Notes: generated by a model from the sequence alone, not told the origin. Counted from the first letter of the stretch, positions 34,944-49,300 are shown. The stretch is DNA of 64,000 nt from Magallana angulata (GCF_025612915.1 NC_069113.1:14703501-14767500); one strand, 5' to 3'. Program-made: numbers and translations.

Positions 34944-36365
34944 ATGGGGAAAAGTACTGTACTAAGCGTTATAATCATCTGCTCAGTTTTCATAGTTTAC
35001 TTTTGCAGTTTGTCGACGAGAACTTCTTACAGTAAGTCATTTAATTTGATTTTAGGGCATGTCGTTTCTATGTTTTAGATTTTTTTTTCACAACATCATG
35101 TTAGTTCATGTGATGTTTCATGTGATGGAAATATCAATGACAATAATTATTAGAAAGCCCTTCAGGAATAACTGATAGGTAACATTTACACTTCTTTTAA
35201 TTTAGCAAAATACTGGCAAGAATGGAAAAGAATAGAAAACAATCATAATAAAAATGATAAAGATGGCTCTCCGCCAGAGCATTCTAGATCGTCATCGACA
35301 ATGGAGGAAGAAATGGCAGAAAGGAAGCGTATTTTACGTGCGTTTTGTGAAAACGTGACCATTGGGCTTTACAATTTCAATTTTTCTCAAGTGAAGGAAA
35401 AGTACTATAAAGACGGTAAGGCGGGAATGTCGTACTGTAAGGTCCCCAAGGCTGGGAGCTCTCTGTGGACACAAATCTTTATGACATTCCGGGCGTACAT
35501 GTACCACAAACAAGTGGAAAATAAAACAAAAACTATTCAGAAAATATTTCACAAAAGTAGAAGCAGACTCCATGTTTCCAGTCCATTTCTATCCTCAAAT
35601 GCCCCATCTAAAAACGACACATATCTAAATATTGTAATGGCACGCGATCCATATTCGAGACTTTTTTCTGCATATGTTGACAAGATATTTCTTTTGAATA
35701 AGTTACGATATCCTCGTCAAATATCAGAAAATAACGGAAAATCGCCGGTCTCTTGTGGGTATAACGTTACTTTTCAGGAATTCGTGGACTACGTCATTAG
35801 TAGGGCCGAGAACGGATCAAAGATCAACAGACATTGGTCACCCATTTATTTATTATGCAGGCCATGTGACGTGAGGTATGACGTTGTCGCCAAGATTGAA
35901 TCTTTTACAAAAGACATGAAATATATTTTGAACCATTCTGATGTGTCTGATTATGTGAAAGATGTATTGCTGGATATATTACAGGACAAAACAAATATTG
36001 ACGGCTTACTAGATACGTACATGCGACAATGGAAAACACACAAAGAAAAATGTCCTTCGATAAAAGATTATTTAATCAAGCTATGGAAAGCGCTACAATT
36101 TCAAGGCGAAATAAACTTTGATTTGTCGTTTCCAACGGCGGAATTTCCTTCTCTCCAGAAAACAACACCGAATATAATGAACGTTACTAAGGATCTCCAG
36201 CAGTGTGTCACAAAGAATAGGCTGACGAGAGAGAAGCGAAGGATTCAGAGGAGAGGGGTACTGGTTAACGCTTATAGCACAATCAGAAATTCAACGATAA
36301 CACAGATTCAAGGATTATTCAAGCTGGATTTCCTTTTATTCCGATACGATTTATCCCCACCATAA
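34944..36365 (+). CDS. Golgi carbohydrate sulfotransferase (CHST8-14 type), gene 2
   Basis: Exon 1 (34944-35031) encodes a short N-terminus and a membrane anchor (about residues 5-22). The GTAAGT donor and TTTAATTTAG acceptor join exon 2 (35206-36365) in phase 1, for 415 residues. Motifs parallel gene 1: MSYCKVPKAGSSLWTQIF for the 5'-phosphosulfate loop, LNIVMARDPYSRLFSAYVDKI for the 3'-phosphate segment, INRHWSPIYLLCRPCDVRYDVV, and FKLDFLLFRYDLSPP at the end. It is predicted to be a type II Golgi enzyme using PAPS to sulfate a glycan. It has the same two-exon structure and phase as gene 1, but the proteins are clearly diverged, so the inverted duplication of the genes is old. The start at 34944 is the first ATG before the anchor. 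Confidence 0.9.
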
Positions 36366-36682
36366 TTTGCAAAGTCTAGAGTTGTCGATTATTTACTAAA
36401 CAGCGTACGAATATTTTTAATTATATACTAAAATGAACGATTTCCATATGTGATTAACTGTGTTTTTATAAGTGCAGATACATTGGGATGCTACGTATTA
36501 TAGGGATATATAAACAGAAGAGTAGAAAACGCTCTGTACAATCACATGCGTACAATGTATGTTTATAATAGACTTCCTGTTTAGTGCAACTTGGTATTGA
36601 AAAATTAAACCAAATTTGTTTCTAAAGTTTATTATTTCAAAAATATATAAAAAATCTAAATTAATAAAAAAAGATTTTCAGA

Positions 36683-38465
36683 TCACTTTCCTGCGCATTC
36701 CCTTGGTGGAATGAACACCATTGGGTCTGTAATTCCGATATTGATATCGAAAAATCTGTAATATAAAAGTCAATTCAGTTTAGACATGAACAATGGAACA
36801 ATTTAAAAAAGAGAGAACAAACAGGACTAGTTACATATATACAACAAAAGCAAAATCTACAGAATATAAACTAATGCATACGTATTCATTGCAAATCCAA
36901 TGTCATTGTTGAAGAATCCATTAGAAACGGGAATACAATCTGGGTATGTGACGTCACCGAAGAACTTGGTTCCGTCTGTGAATTGTCCGTTAAAGTTCTC
37001 GATGACGACATTTTCTCCGGCGATACCGGCAGCGCCAATGGTGGCCTCGCCAGTGAAGTTAGCCATTGGAGGTACTCCGAACGGACGGAAGGGGCGAGTT
37101 AAGGCGGTCACGTTACACTGTCGTGTTTTCAAGTTGAGGCGATATTCCTTGCCCTGTGATTTATATAAATAAATGTACCATTAAGGTAAGGTGACTATGA
37201 GATGACTTTTATAGGTATATCAATTCTTGATAATTTTAATATTTCACTTGTTCAAATGTAACAACAGGATTTAACATTTAACTTTAAGGTTGTTTTCTTT
37301 TTTTCGATGGGAAAAGGAAAGTCGAAGTTTTTATGAAGATCATGTAAGTCTTACTGAATACAGTATCATTTTATGGGGCTTTTTCCTTAAGTGCTCGATA
37401 TGGTGTTCGAGATCTTTTGAACTTAGAACCATTATTACAAGGCCTTGGACTTTCCGTAGGACGTAGCTATCACTTCTTGCGTCAAAACATGTTTAAAATG
37501 ATGCTGGATTCAAGTGAAATATGCACCGATTGCGTAGTCTTAGCTCAGAAACCAGACAAATCGTGTTGATTTCAATGAGCTTTCACTGAGTGGGCAGCAA
37601 TGAAATAGACAGGCATACGTGACATTGCTGTTTAACACAACTACCCAAAGTCCAAGCTCCTGTTATAATGGTTCTAATTCAGTAAATTGGAGTAAAATTG
37701 AGCGATAAAGCACAGCTTCATGTATGATTTTACACCTGTTGCTGACTTACCACATTGTGGAGGTACAATACATCATAGTAATCCACTTGTTTACCAACAG
37801 CCTCTTCTTCGATGATACGGAAACGAGGGGCGTACTCGTCATAGCTGATGCGCCCGGCCCTGAAGAAATTTTCTTTTCTGTCTACCTGTATTTATTCAAA
37901 AATAAAGCCTTGTCAGCTGTCTTTGCAAGGATATCTGATCTGTCAGCATGTAGTGATAAAGTAAGCATTCCTTTTTTTAATTTGCTCATGTCAACTTTTA
38001 TGTTTATTTAAATACCTACCGTGATCACTTTCCCCTCCCATTGCTTGGGTGATTCTAAAATCAACGAATTCAAAATAAGATACAAGTAGATAAAGGTTAC
38101 AGCGACATGTCAGTCTTGTGATAGTCGCTATCTAAGGTTACATGACCTTACTCATGTTACGACAAACAAGAAATGGGGGTCATATCTTAATGACTTAACG
38201 TGTTATTTACGATAATCCAAAATGTACTTGCAACACAAGGAAAGCATTTTGTTATTCTTTTATTTAGTACTCCGCAAGAAAGATGAAAAAAGACTTTGCA
38301 TAATCGCTTTAGAAATGTTGTAGAATTAAAATGAATACTAGTATAATTGCAATGCATATCAGTATTTGCGTAACATCTTTTATATGACGTCATCTTACCA
38401 CATGGTCTTGGAAGCTGCGCAGACACAACACACAGAAGGACGCTGAGGACAACAAAACGGATCAT
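36683..38465 (-). CDS. ependymin-related protein 1
   Basis: There are five exons: 38465-38399, 38054-38020, 37885-37751, 37153-36882 and 36755-36683. All phases fit, giving 193 residues. Residues 1-17 are a signal peptide (ending VVSAQ). PRPCESPKQWEGKV follows, the conserved start of the ependymin domain. Next are RAGRISYDEYAPRFR and a Cys-containing core (TRQCNVTALTRPFRPFGV), and the end has DPMVFIPPRECAG. Ependymin-related proteins are small secreted glycoproteins with a lipid- or calcium-binding beta-sandwich. Asn-X-Thr sites are present at NVT and NFT. A tandem paralogue with the same exon structure lies upstream at 40.7-43.5 kb. Its specific role is unknown; family membership is secure. 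Confidence 0.9.
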
Positions 38466-40727
38466 ACTGGACCGGCGACACAGAAAGACAATCCAAAATA
38501 GTGGAGTTCTGTAAGTCTTGACTGACTTAAATAGAACCCTTGTCTTTATCTCTCGTTATCAGAGGACGTGGCACAAATACTTGTGTCGTTATAAGATTCA
38601 AAAAGACGCATCCAGTCTTGTTACATATACAAGACATCCTTACACTCGACCTTTGAATAACACGTGTAAGCTGTATCTATTTTTTAATCTTTACAATGAA
38701 CAGCATTGTATTTTTTTATGATAACTTAATCAAATATATATAAGAATAGACAGGTTAATATATAACTAATTGGTAAAAAATAGAAGCTAACCCAGTCAGG
38801 CAGACTCATTAATTAATCAGTCAGTTTAGAGCCTAACCCAGTCAGGCAGATTCATTACCAAGTCAGCTTAGAACCTAACCCAGATGTATAGAAAATCTCT
38901 AATCTTGGAAAGCAAGAACCTCTTTAACTTTTTTATCTTCTTTGACAAAACTGACATCTAACTTCATCGTGGTACAATTGTTTCGTAATCTTTACACAGC
39001 ACTACACACTAACGTTCCTGTGTCTCTCGGTGGTTTAATGTTCGTTAAAGTTGATACAAGAGGCCACAACACTAAAACTTATTGCGATACCAAGACAGTA
39101 ATGTAACAAGTAAGGCATATGCATCAATGTATCTCGCTATATATCACGATACACACGTGATCCAATCTGTAACTTCATAATAAGTTGAATGGTCATTTTT
39201 AAATTAATTATCAGTTTAAGTTGCTTTATCTTATATCTTAAAATAAATGGGGTCAATATATAGAACTTCTTACATAAACAACCGAAACATCAGCAATAAA
39301 CACTGAGTAATGTTTAACATCTTAATTAGCTTCTAACGTCAATGCACAGAATATATCCTATGTTGTTACAAATAACTTCTTTATCGCTGCCATGAGCTGC
39401 TTTTGGTAAGATCTTCCATTCAAAGGTACTTTTGCGCATAGCTCAACTAAATATGGAGACAAAATTGAGGACAATTGTACTTCCATAATTTAAGATGATT
39501 ATATATTCTAATATGTCATCGTGCTATGATATAACACAATGCTGACAAATATTTTCCCAAGAGCTCAGTAACGAAAGTATTTCAGTAAGAGCTTTATCTA
39601 ATTTGAAAATGGTATTTAATAAACAATTTGGAAGAGTCATTGGGTTACATAGCAGAACTCATCGTGTTGTAACCGAGTTAAACTACTAAAATTAAATTAA
39701 GTTCTGAATAGTGCAATACTTTATTACCAAACGCACCATACAGCTTGCATATGTACATTGTATACAGTTATTGCGTGAGATTAGAACAGCCAATCGATAA
39801 GCTGAACAGCATATGGTATGTGACCCACAGGACAATCGAATTTGGTCAAATTGTTCTTCACATTTCAAGCAGACATTATCAATACATGGGTCAAATGTCA
39901 TTGGCAAATAGACTTTGATGAAAGTAACTATCTTGTTGAGTTCTTCGTATAACTGTCACGATATAAAAAAAAAAAACAGTAAAATATGTAATATGTAAAT
40001 TTCAAAATACAATATATTTTTGACTATATTCATTTTACCCCTATAAGCAAGGATCCAAATACTAGTACAGAATATCAATTGTTATATTACCATGGAACAT
40101 ACTTAGTGATTGTTACTGCTTGTTGGTCGTAAAATGTGAATTGTGGTCTAAGGTTGAGAGAGGATACCAATATTTTTGTTTTAAGTAGCGGGACTGAAAA
40201 TTTTCAGAGTATAAGTACCAAAAGAAATAACACATTTTCTGTATTCCTTCTGCATTTTGCCAAATTCGAATTCCTTAAAGACTTGGCCAAAATCACTTTA
40301 AGTAAATAGTTATCTACAAATTCTTCCAGAGAGGACCGTGTCTATCGCGATCATAATCATTGCGCTTTACTGGCATTTCATTCACCACGACGAAGAATCA
40401 GGAAGGCATTGAAAACTTAAAGTACAATCGTCCCTAACATCGAAAAAAGACTGAAGTACAAAACTCAACTGACATATTTTCTGAATTATTGTGTTAAAGT
40501 GGCACGGTGACTCAAAATAGATTCTTTACTTTTTGGTTATGACAACGGAAATAAAAAGAGCTACTCGATATTTCATCATACGGAAGGTTTCGTGCATCAT
40601 AAGTCATCACCTATTGCCGTCCATAATGATTGAATTAAGATAGTGTATCGACAAAAAGTCACATCCTGTTATGTTATAAAATAAAAACGCAAAATAAGTT
40701 CATCGTTGAACATTCATTTATTTTCAT
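38466..40727. other. spacer between ependymin-related genes
   Basis: Holds a short tandem repeat at 38787-38882. No gene was recognised. Confidence 0.5.
38787..38882. repeat. about 2.3 copies of a 44-bp tandem repeat
   Basis: Units begin CTAACCCAGTCAGGCAGA, at about 38788 and 38832, with a third partial start near 38874. The copies differ at several positions. Confidence 0.8.
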
Positions 40728-43495
40728 TCAAGTACCAGATAATTTTTCTGCACATTCCTTATGTGGAATGAATACCATGGGGTCTGCAATTCCAACATTT
40801 ATATCGTAAAACCTGAAATAGAGTCATATGACTTGATATAAAAAGCAAATCGGAAAACAACCAGGGAAGACAAAAGTGAAAAATGGCATACCTATCCAGT
40901 GATAAACCCGATTTGTAGTAAACCCCGCGAGATACAGGTATACAATTTGGGTATGTGACGTCACCGAAGTATTTGGTCCCGTCCCTGAATTGTCCACTAT
41001 AGTTTTCGATGACGACATTTTCCCCTGGGATACCCGCTATGCCAATGGTAGCCTTGCCAATGAAGTTTGCATCTTGGGGAACTCCGAATTGGCGGAAGGG
41101 ATGAGTTAAGGCGGTCACGTTGCACTGTCGTGTTTTCAGATTGAGACGATATTCCTTGCCCTGTAATTCATATGATTGGTTAACAGTTCAGGGATTTTTC
41201 TTTTTAAGTCAATAATCAGGTTAACTATCATTTTTTGTAAATAAAATTCGCTCTCTGCTTTGATGAAAGTCTTTAATTCATTAAATAAGTAAATTTCAAT
41301 ATTTTTTCGACTGGTTATGGGTTTTAATCGTATTAGATCTAATGAACATTTATTGATAATTAGAGTGTATACTTATTTTTCAATTGTCATTATTGTAACC
41401 AGGCCAAAGGATCATGAAGGAAATCTTAGACTTCAGTACAAAATTTTACAGTTTTAAATCTTGATTGAATAGCATGACAAAATTAAAAAGCTATTAAAAA
41501 TTATCTTGATACAACGTTGTTGCTTATCAATTTAAATTGTCATTGATAATTATTTTCTGACTGATTGAAATTTTGACTTTTCTGTCTGAAATCTATGAAA
41601 TTGCTTCATGATTCTGAACAAATAAAATCACAGCTTACAAATCGTATAAACCAACAGCTGATAATTTACTAACTTGCTAGTTGCTAACTTACCACATTGT
41701 GTAGGTACACTACGTCATAAAAGTCCACCTGATTACCTATACTTATATCTTCTGTAATACGGACTCGAGGGGCGTTCTCGTCATAGACGACCCGGGCTCT
41801 CCTCATAATGTTCGTCTTTGTGTCCACCTGTTTTCATTTGAATAGAAAAACAGCAATCTTGTTCTGAAAATATATCTGACTACTGTATACAGGATTATTT
41901 TCGTCCCGTGTAATTTTCGCCCCTCTACACTTGCAAACAGTTTCGCCCCGTCTAGAATTTGCCAATGCAGACACTGTTGTGTTTAAAAAGAGATAATTTG
42001 AGACATTGGAAATCGCTCGGTCCTAACATCTAGGGCGACAGGGGCGAAAATTAAACGGGATCGAATATTTCCCTGTACACAGTAATTAAATTTGGTGACG
42101 GTAATTACTAGTATTATCTTTGATTTTTAAACAGTAATTTTTGTTCCGTTGTTTCCTTCTTTTGATGCTACATACCGTGTAAACATTTCCCTCCCATTGT
42201 TTCGGCGATTCTACAATAGATGAATATTTATCTTAAATCTAAAATAAATGAAGTATAGAAATTATACTACGGGTTTTAGTCAAATACAGTCTACGTTCAT
42301 ATTTGAGCTTTTACATTGATAGAGCTTATAACTATATAACATTAAAAAAGGGATATAATGGGTTTGTTTATTCTCTTGGACAATATATCATATTCAACGA
42401 AGCATTAAAAGCAACAAACAATAAGGAATACGGTCAGACTTTCAGACATTGCAGAAAAAATCAAATAACACGCTAACACCGGATTATGCATTTTTTCGAA
42501 TGTCACCACCTTCATATCCCCGAATGAATCCCAAGAGAAAACATTGTATTGTTTAAATAAATTGGCTCGTCGCAAGATATTTATGTAATACTTTTACAAG
42601 AGTGCATAGTTTCCTCGTTAAAAAATCATCACAATCTTTTGGAAACTGTTTTAATTACCATACCAAATTCTCTTCCAAATCCATTCATCACTTTCGAAAT
42701 TAAAGCTTCATTCTACTTAACAACATAAGGTAGCCCCCCCCCCCCCCCCCCCACACACACTTTCAATTTGCTTCCGACACCACTATATTAGCAATTCTGT
42801 GTTCAGCATTTTGTATTATGCATTCTACATCCATCATCCAATCCATTCTTTTCTTTCTAAAGTATCAGCTAAAATAATTTGAGGGGAAAACAAGCTTTTA
42901 AAAGCTTTTAATTACCTTGAACAAGGTTTGCATTTAACAATTAACCTCTGCTTTGTTTTAAACCCTTAATTTGCAAAGGACGTATTATTTGTTTATGAAG
43001 TGTGTATGACATACTGTGGAATCATTAAAATTCGTGGTGGCTCAATTTTCGGGGTTTTCGTGGGTAGCCCTCCCCCATTTACATCCTCAACAAAAACAAA
43101 TTAAAAAAGAGTTATCTTTCTCACTGAAACTGAAAACCGGGCATCCACGAAATTACATCCCCTCGAATAAGCAAAAACCCCACAATCCACGGAAATTGGC
43201 CCCCACAAATTTAAGTGATTCCACAGTATACACTTCATTTTTGAAAGCAATTCACATAAAATGATTAAACGTAAGATCAAGTTTGATAGACATTACAGTA
43301 TTAAGCTAACAAACATGTATTTTTCAAAAAAATAGTTGCTTCTAATATGGCATTTTTGCTATGTGGTATATATCGATAAACCCTTTTAGCGATTATGGTC
43401 TTACCACATGGCTTTGAGAGTTGTACATCCACCCTATACAGAGAGGCACTGGTTATTAAAACACTGAACATGCCGGACAGGCGACCCAGTAGCAT
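40728..43495 (-). CDS. ependymin-related protein 2
   Basis: There are five exons: 43495-43405, 42210-42176, 41827-41693, 41160-40892 and 40812-40728. The phases are the same as in the neighbouring gene, giving 204 residues. The signal peptide is longer (about residues 1-25). The domain shows SKPCESPKQWEGNV, ARVVYDENAPRVR, GKEYRLNLKTRQCNVTALTHPF, GDVTYPNCIPV and DPMVFIPHKECAEK. The C-terminus is a few residues longer than in the paralogue. It arose by tandem duplication; exon 4 is the most similar part. Introns 1 and 2 each contain a different miniature transposon. The product is predicted to be a secreted protein of the ependymin family. Confidence 0.9.
41881..42084. mobile_element. 204-bp miniature element, TACTGTATACAGG ends
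   Basis: Terminal inverted repeats of about 45 bases pair TACTGTATACAGGATTATTT at the left with the complement of the right end (TTACTGTGTACAGGGAAATA). TAATTTTCGCCCC lies inside both. It is inserted in intron 2 of ependymin-related gene 2. Confidence 0.75.
42734..42760. repeat. poly-C plus (CA)n tract
   Basis: A run of 19 C residues followed by CA repeats, in intron 1 of ependymin-related gene 2. Confidence 0.9.
43011..43230. mobile_element. 220-bp miniature element, ATACTGTGGAATCA ends
   Basis: The left end ATACTGTGGAATCATTAAAA and the complement of the right end (ATACTGTGGAATCACTTAAA) form imperfect terminal inverted repeats that continue inward (TTCGTGG/TTTGTGG). It lies in intron 1 of ependymin-related gene 2. 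Confidence 0.75.
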
Positions 43496-46379
43496 AATCC
43501 CGAATAGATGAGTAGTTCTGCAGCTAGGTGTTCACTGATTTAAAATAGAAGCCATGTCTTTATGTTTCTTTTTACCTGTTGGTGGGTCGCATGCATATGA
43601 TTACAAATTTAGAAATGAGACTTAACTAAATATAAACTAGATGAAATATAGACTAGTCATGGCTCCAAAATGTCACATTCCTTAAAAACAAATTATTTAA
43701 CAGTACATTTATAAGTAGAATAATCTACCTTTGAAAAGATAATTTGTTAGAGAAATATCAACAGATCATGATGAATTGATACATCCATCGAAAATATGAT
43801 TTTTTTCATAGACTACAGTGGCAATTGGTTGGTGTTTTTGTTATCCGTGTTGTTTTGTTTATGAAAAAACCGTCCATATGCTTTTTTTCAGTTTATGCAT
43901 AAAAGAAATAAATAAAGTGTATTTATAAACTTTATAAACTATCAGTGTATTTTTTGTGTGTTATGTTATTATATGGCTTAAAATTGAGTTTTTTCTTTAA
44001 ATATCTAGAAGACCCAAACGTTTAGCTTTTAACAATTAACTGAAAGATAATGTATCACCTATTCATGACTTGCCATTATTTTTGTTCTATATTTGCTGTA
44101 CTAAAGTATAATATATCTTATGCCAGAAGAAAGTTTTTTGCATGACAAAATTATTGATTTGTTTTGTTTTTTTAAATTGAAAACTAGTTAGTTACATGAT
44201 CCGGACGCCATTTTGTTGGTTTAAACGTTTCCATGATAACAGTGCCCGAAATTAGTAATTAACTGCCAACTTTGATTTAAGGGTATCAATTTATCCTCAT
44301 TTGTCGAATTTAATTCAATCTCAGTCTTTCTCAAGGCGTTTGGTTTTAATTTGACGGGTTGCAAAAAATACATAATAAAAATGTAATTCTAAGCTATTTA
44401 GGAAGATTCGGCTGCTTTCAATTTGTGACTTTGATTTAGTAATAACTTCTATTGCATCAGAAAAAACACACTTTTTTAAAATACTCACTGGTTTCCATGG
44501 TGACATTCTTTAGACATTGGTTTGCTCATCAGTGATTTTCTTTTTGTAAATTGGTCAAATATTTCATATTTCATAGCTTATAAAGGCTGCAATTGCATTC
44601 TATTACTTTAAAGTTACTTTAGAATTGCTAAGACGTAAAAAATTTTCTATCTTAGTCTCTGTTACCATGGCATCGGGTGCCCTTAGCAACGAATATATAG
44701 TTTAATTGTGTATTCATGTATGCAGTTTAAGAAAATTAGTCAAGATGCATGCCCCTGCCAATTTGTGCAATGGTCTTTACATATTGGTAATTAAATGTAT
44801 TGAAAGATATATCATGTCTGATTTATATATGCAATGCTTTGAACATAAGAGACTTGCCAGCGCAAAACACGTGTTCTAAGTGAGTTCATTTATTCAAAAA
44901 TTTGTTTAATTTTCATGTCTTTTGTTAGAAATTAAAGCCGCCAGTGCTGTGATTGATTTTGTGATCATCAAATAAACAAAATCTTATGTTTAAAATTGAA
45001 AACAAAACGCATGAAAGTACAGCATTTAGTTCATGTGTATGAGTTTTACATTGGTTTAGTTCTAATAATGAATTACAACAATAACTTTTATTGTACATGT
45101 AGGAGCAAATCGACAAAAAAAAACATCCATTAAGTCATTATAACATATAAGCCAAGTATATTTAATTGTACTTACCTAATTTGAAACAATATGAAGCTTC
45201 TGTACTTAATGACATAATCGTGACTGTTTCAATGACATTACTTTTAAATGAACCCTCCATTTATAACCCATAAAACAATTTACACAATTAACTTTATGCA
45301 CGCATTTTTAAAATCAGCCACTGAATAATAAACAGCGCTAAAATTATAATGTAACTTCTTGCTATTTTAAAAACGCTGGACGCTTAACAAAACTACTAGA
45401 TCTACCTTCAAAAATTAGATATGATTTTAGCCATTAAAAATATCATTTATTATTTTTAAAAAATTATATATGAATACCTTTGTAATATTCAATATCTTTC
45501 TATACAGAGTTTTTTTATCTAAAAAAAAAAAAAAAGCGATATCGTCTAAGTAGGGCAACGACCATACAGCCCGGCACATGTTTGAACACTTTACTATCAA
45601 CGTGTAAAATACAAACCAAATCCTTTGTTGAAATAGTGAAAAAAGTATGCAAAAATACCCCCAAAAAGAAATAAAGGGTTTAATAGCGGGGTTTCTTATA
45701 TCTCCATTAAGCTACGAACTAATGTGAACTAATGTGAACTTAGACTAGTCCAAGAGTGGAATGAAGAGTGGTTGCAAATTTAAAAAAAAACAAATGTGTA
45801 TGAATTTTTCTGATATTTGTATGCATGTGTTTTTCTTCCCATTATACAAAGTTTATTAATCAAACCTAATTGGTATGACGCGCTTTTTATGACACATCAA
45901 GAGGTGACTCCTTCTTTGAGACCTTATTTCTAGGGAAATATTTTATCATCCTCATATGATTTTATCTAGGTTAATATTTGTGGACAAAAGTTGTTACAAT
46001 CAAAATACTTTAACCGGTTTAGAATTTTCACTTGATTTTATTGTCTTTTCGATAGGAATTACGTCACGACGTAGAAGTGTCCCATACAACCTTAAAATTA
46101 TGTAATGTTCAAGTATTAACACTTCTGGTGTGTAGTACTTGAAAAAATGATCACAGTTAACAGGGCTATACATTATATTTATACCTGTCTTTAAAGAACA
46201 ATACGTATTTATTCAAACACAGAACTTTTTCTTATAAAGCCCATCAGTTTATACTTATAATGGCATTTAAATGAGTTACATTTCCAAATACGAGCAAATA
46301 TCTTTTCTTGTGTTTGCTTAGTGCCAATATACTTCAGATCGCTTCTACTGACTTCAAAAAATATCCCAAATCTCAAAAA
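43496..46379. other. intergenic, nothing recognised
   Basis: AT-rich sequence between the ependymin-related pair and the first glucosidase gene. Only a short poly-A run (45523-45535) and a small direct repeat (AACTAATGTG, 45718) were noted. Confidence 0.5.
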
Positions 46380-49300
46380 TTATAGCGTTTTGCACAAGAC
46401 AATAATTATAAGTAGAATTGACGAAAATGAGAGAGAGTTTGTTGAGTTTCTGACTCCTACGGTAGATGAAGAAGACGCGGGCGTTCGAGTGGGAGGTGGC
46501 GGTAGTTCTGGTACAATGGAAGCCCGTTTTGTTGTAAACATGTGATTTTCATTTTGTATTAGTGAGACAGTTCTCTCGTCGTATTTTATCGTCAGTGTAA
46601 ATTCAGCTGCCTTGGTCAGCCTCACAGTGGTTGTGTCTTTGGTAAAATAGAAATCTATGGATCCTCCTAGGTAGTCTAGTCCTGTGATGTTGAAGGAGGA
46701 GGTGGAGGGAGGGAGACGTCCGTGGAAGTCGATCCTGTCAGGACGGAGTCTGAAGCCGCCATAACCAAACAGCAGGGACTGCAGGAACCCTCCCATCCCC
46801 GTGATGAAATTGACAGCGCCCGTACCGTCAGCGTTCTCCGTCCACACCTGTAAATAGGTAAATCACTTCCTTCATAACATATATGCTCTAATCGTATGTC
46901 AATCATTCCAACATGTTTTTGAAAACAATATGAAATTCTTAAGTCTGTGTAAAATAAATCAGAATCTTTCACTCACGTTGTATGGAGCTGCAACATTGCC
47001 TTCCTGTCTTTTAAACAGCCGTGCAGCATCTGCTGTGTTGTTAAGTTCAAGATAACCAATCGAAAACATTCCCCACGTCATAGCGGGACCACCGGGTGTA
47101 GCCTGAAAAATAAGTTTACTATATACACTATACTTTCAATAATATTACTGTTCGTCAAATTCTTGAAGAGTGTAGCTGTTGTAGAATTATATCATACAGG
47201 GATATCACTGTACGCAGTGCGATAAGAAATAGGTCTTTGAAGTAAAATTCATTCACCAAACCTTGTACTTAACGGTATGTATTATATGGATAGAAAAAAG
47301 TTTGTCGGAATCATTGGGGTTCAACTTTTAGTTAATGAATTTAAAAAGTACATTTTACTATGCTTGTTTTGAAACAATGCAGATTGAAAGGTTATCATTA
47401 CGTGACCAGAAAAAATATTCACTATCTATTACGTTTTCGTAAATGCGCAAGTCGTTTTTGCGCACGTCTTCTGGCATGGACATCATGAGTGGGAAGCCAA
47501 GAAGAATGACGTCTGCTTGTTTCACCTCTTCTCCTGCAAATAAAAAATAATCAACAAAATACACGATTGTGTGTTCTGCTACAAAAGGCTTATGCGCTGC
47601 TTTATGGGTTTGTTATAAGATTCTGTATGCTTGACCTTGAACATATCCGTCATACTCTGGGTGGTACCGTTGGCCTTTGTCAAAAGGAATGTTCATGCTG
47701 TTTGCGACATCCTTGTACAGTTGTTTAGACGGCTGACCCAGGAGTTCGTCCACAAACGCCGGGAGTTCTAGGCTTAACTTAGCTACTAGGTTTGTGTAGA
47801 CAGAGTTATTTACCTGATGGTGATATTCGTCTGGTGGCATCACATCTGTCAAAGATTAAGTTTAGTAGAATTCACTTTATTACGCAACAAAAATTGCCTC
47901 AGTTTGATAAAAAAAAAACCCACATTTGCTCCTTTGACCTTTATAAGAAGAAATTGATGGTTTAAATCGAATTATAGTTAGTCATAAGGTTCTTGATGAT
48001 GCTATATGACGAAAAAGAACAAACCATTGATGTCATATAATGTTGTCATTTTATTAAACACTGCTCGTGACGCCCAGAAATCGGCTATATCCCTTATCAT
48101 TTCATTCCCTCGTTCATGGAGTAAGAAATCAGTGTCACGTGTCAAATATATGTATTGTCTGACGGCAAACGCTATATCGCCAGTTATATGCTTTTCAAAT
48201 TGGAAATAAGGAGGAACTGGTGTGACGTCATATCCTGAAATCGAAATAATGAAATGCTTATAGCAATTTGTATGTATAAATATATGGTAACCTACAGTTT
48301 TTAATGTTTTTTTACCACTGAATGCGCTTTCCCAGGGATACATGGCTCCATTGTACCCTCTCATCATCGCCTGATGTTTGGCGTTGTCAAGAGTTCTTGT
48401 TCTTGTTTTGATGATGGCTTTACCGATTTCACCGTGCAATAGTTGAATGGGCGGATACATCCAGGTTTCTTGATCCCAGAACACATGACCGTTATACATC
48501 TAAATATTAGGATGTTTATAGTAATATAGTATTAATTTTAAGAACAATACCTCGTAGGAACCCTAGCAACTTTCCAATCAAATAAACAATTAAAGATTTT
48601 ATTTATCTTATTTAGGAATGAAATTCTTACCAAACCGTGGGCAAGATCTCCAGGAGAGAGACCAATAAAATCTGGATGTTCTGACAAGGGGAGGGAGCTG
48701 AGAATGTAATATAACGAGGAATAGATCAAAGTAGCTAGTTCGTCGTTCCCTGATACTTCCATTCGCCCGTTAGACCACAATGTTTGCCACGACTGAATGT
48801 GCTGGGACTCCAGTGAATTGTTGAAGAATAGATCAACGCCTGCGTAACAGAAATTCTACAATAAAGAGCTAGAATTCTAGCGATCGGAATTCCATTGTTA
48901 ACTGTTGATAAACGAACCTTTGGTGAACTGGGAGTTTGTAGTTTGTGGATTGCTATCAACACTGAGAAGAAAGAGTCTCGCCAATCTTCGATTAGGTCCA
49001 ACACAGACGTATGGAGGTATGGGAGAATATACCATTGTAACGTTACGAGTTTCATTCCAAGAGTATTCGAACTCTTTAACTCTTCCAAAGAAAACTCTGA
49101 AGAAAAAAAGAGCAACTGTTTGTAATATTAGTTCCATGATTAAACGCATGTTTCAGCCGAATGCAAGGTTTGAAAAATAAAAGTTTAGGATTCTTCCTAT
49201 TAAGAGCTTTAAAAAAAGTGATACATGTACAGGTCATTCCCATGTACCTTCTGTCTTTGCCTAAAGGTGACGACTGGTCCCCACTAAGTGTATTATCTAG

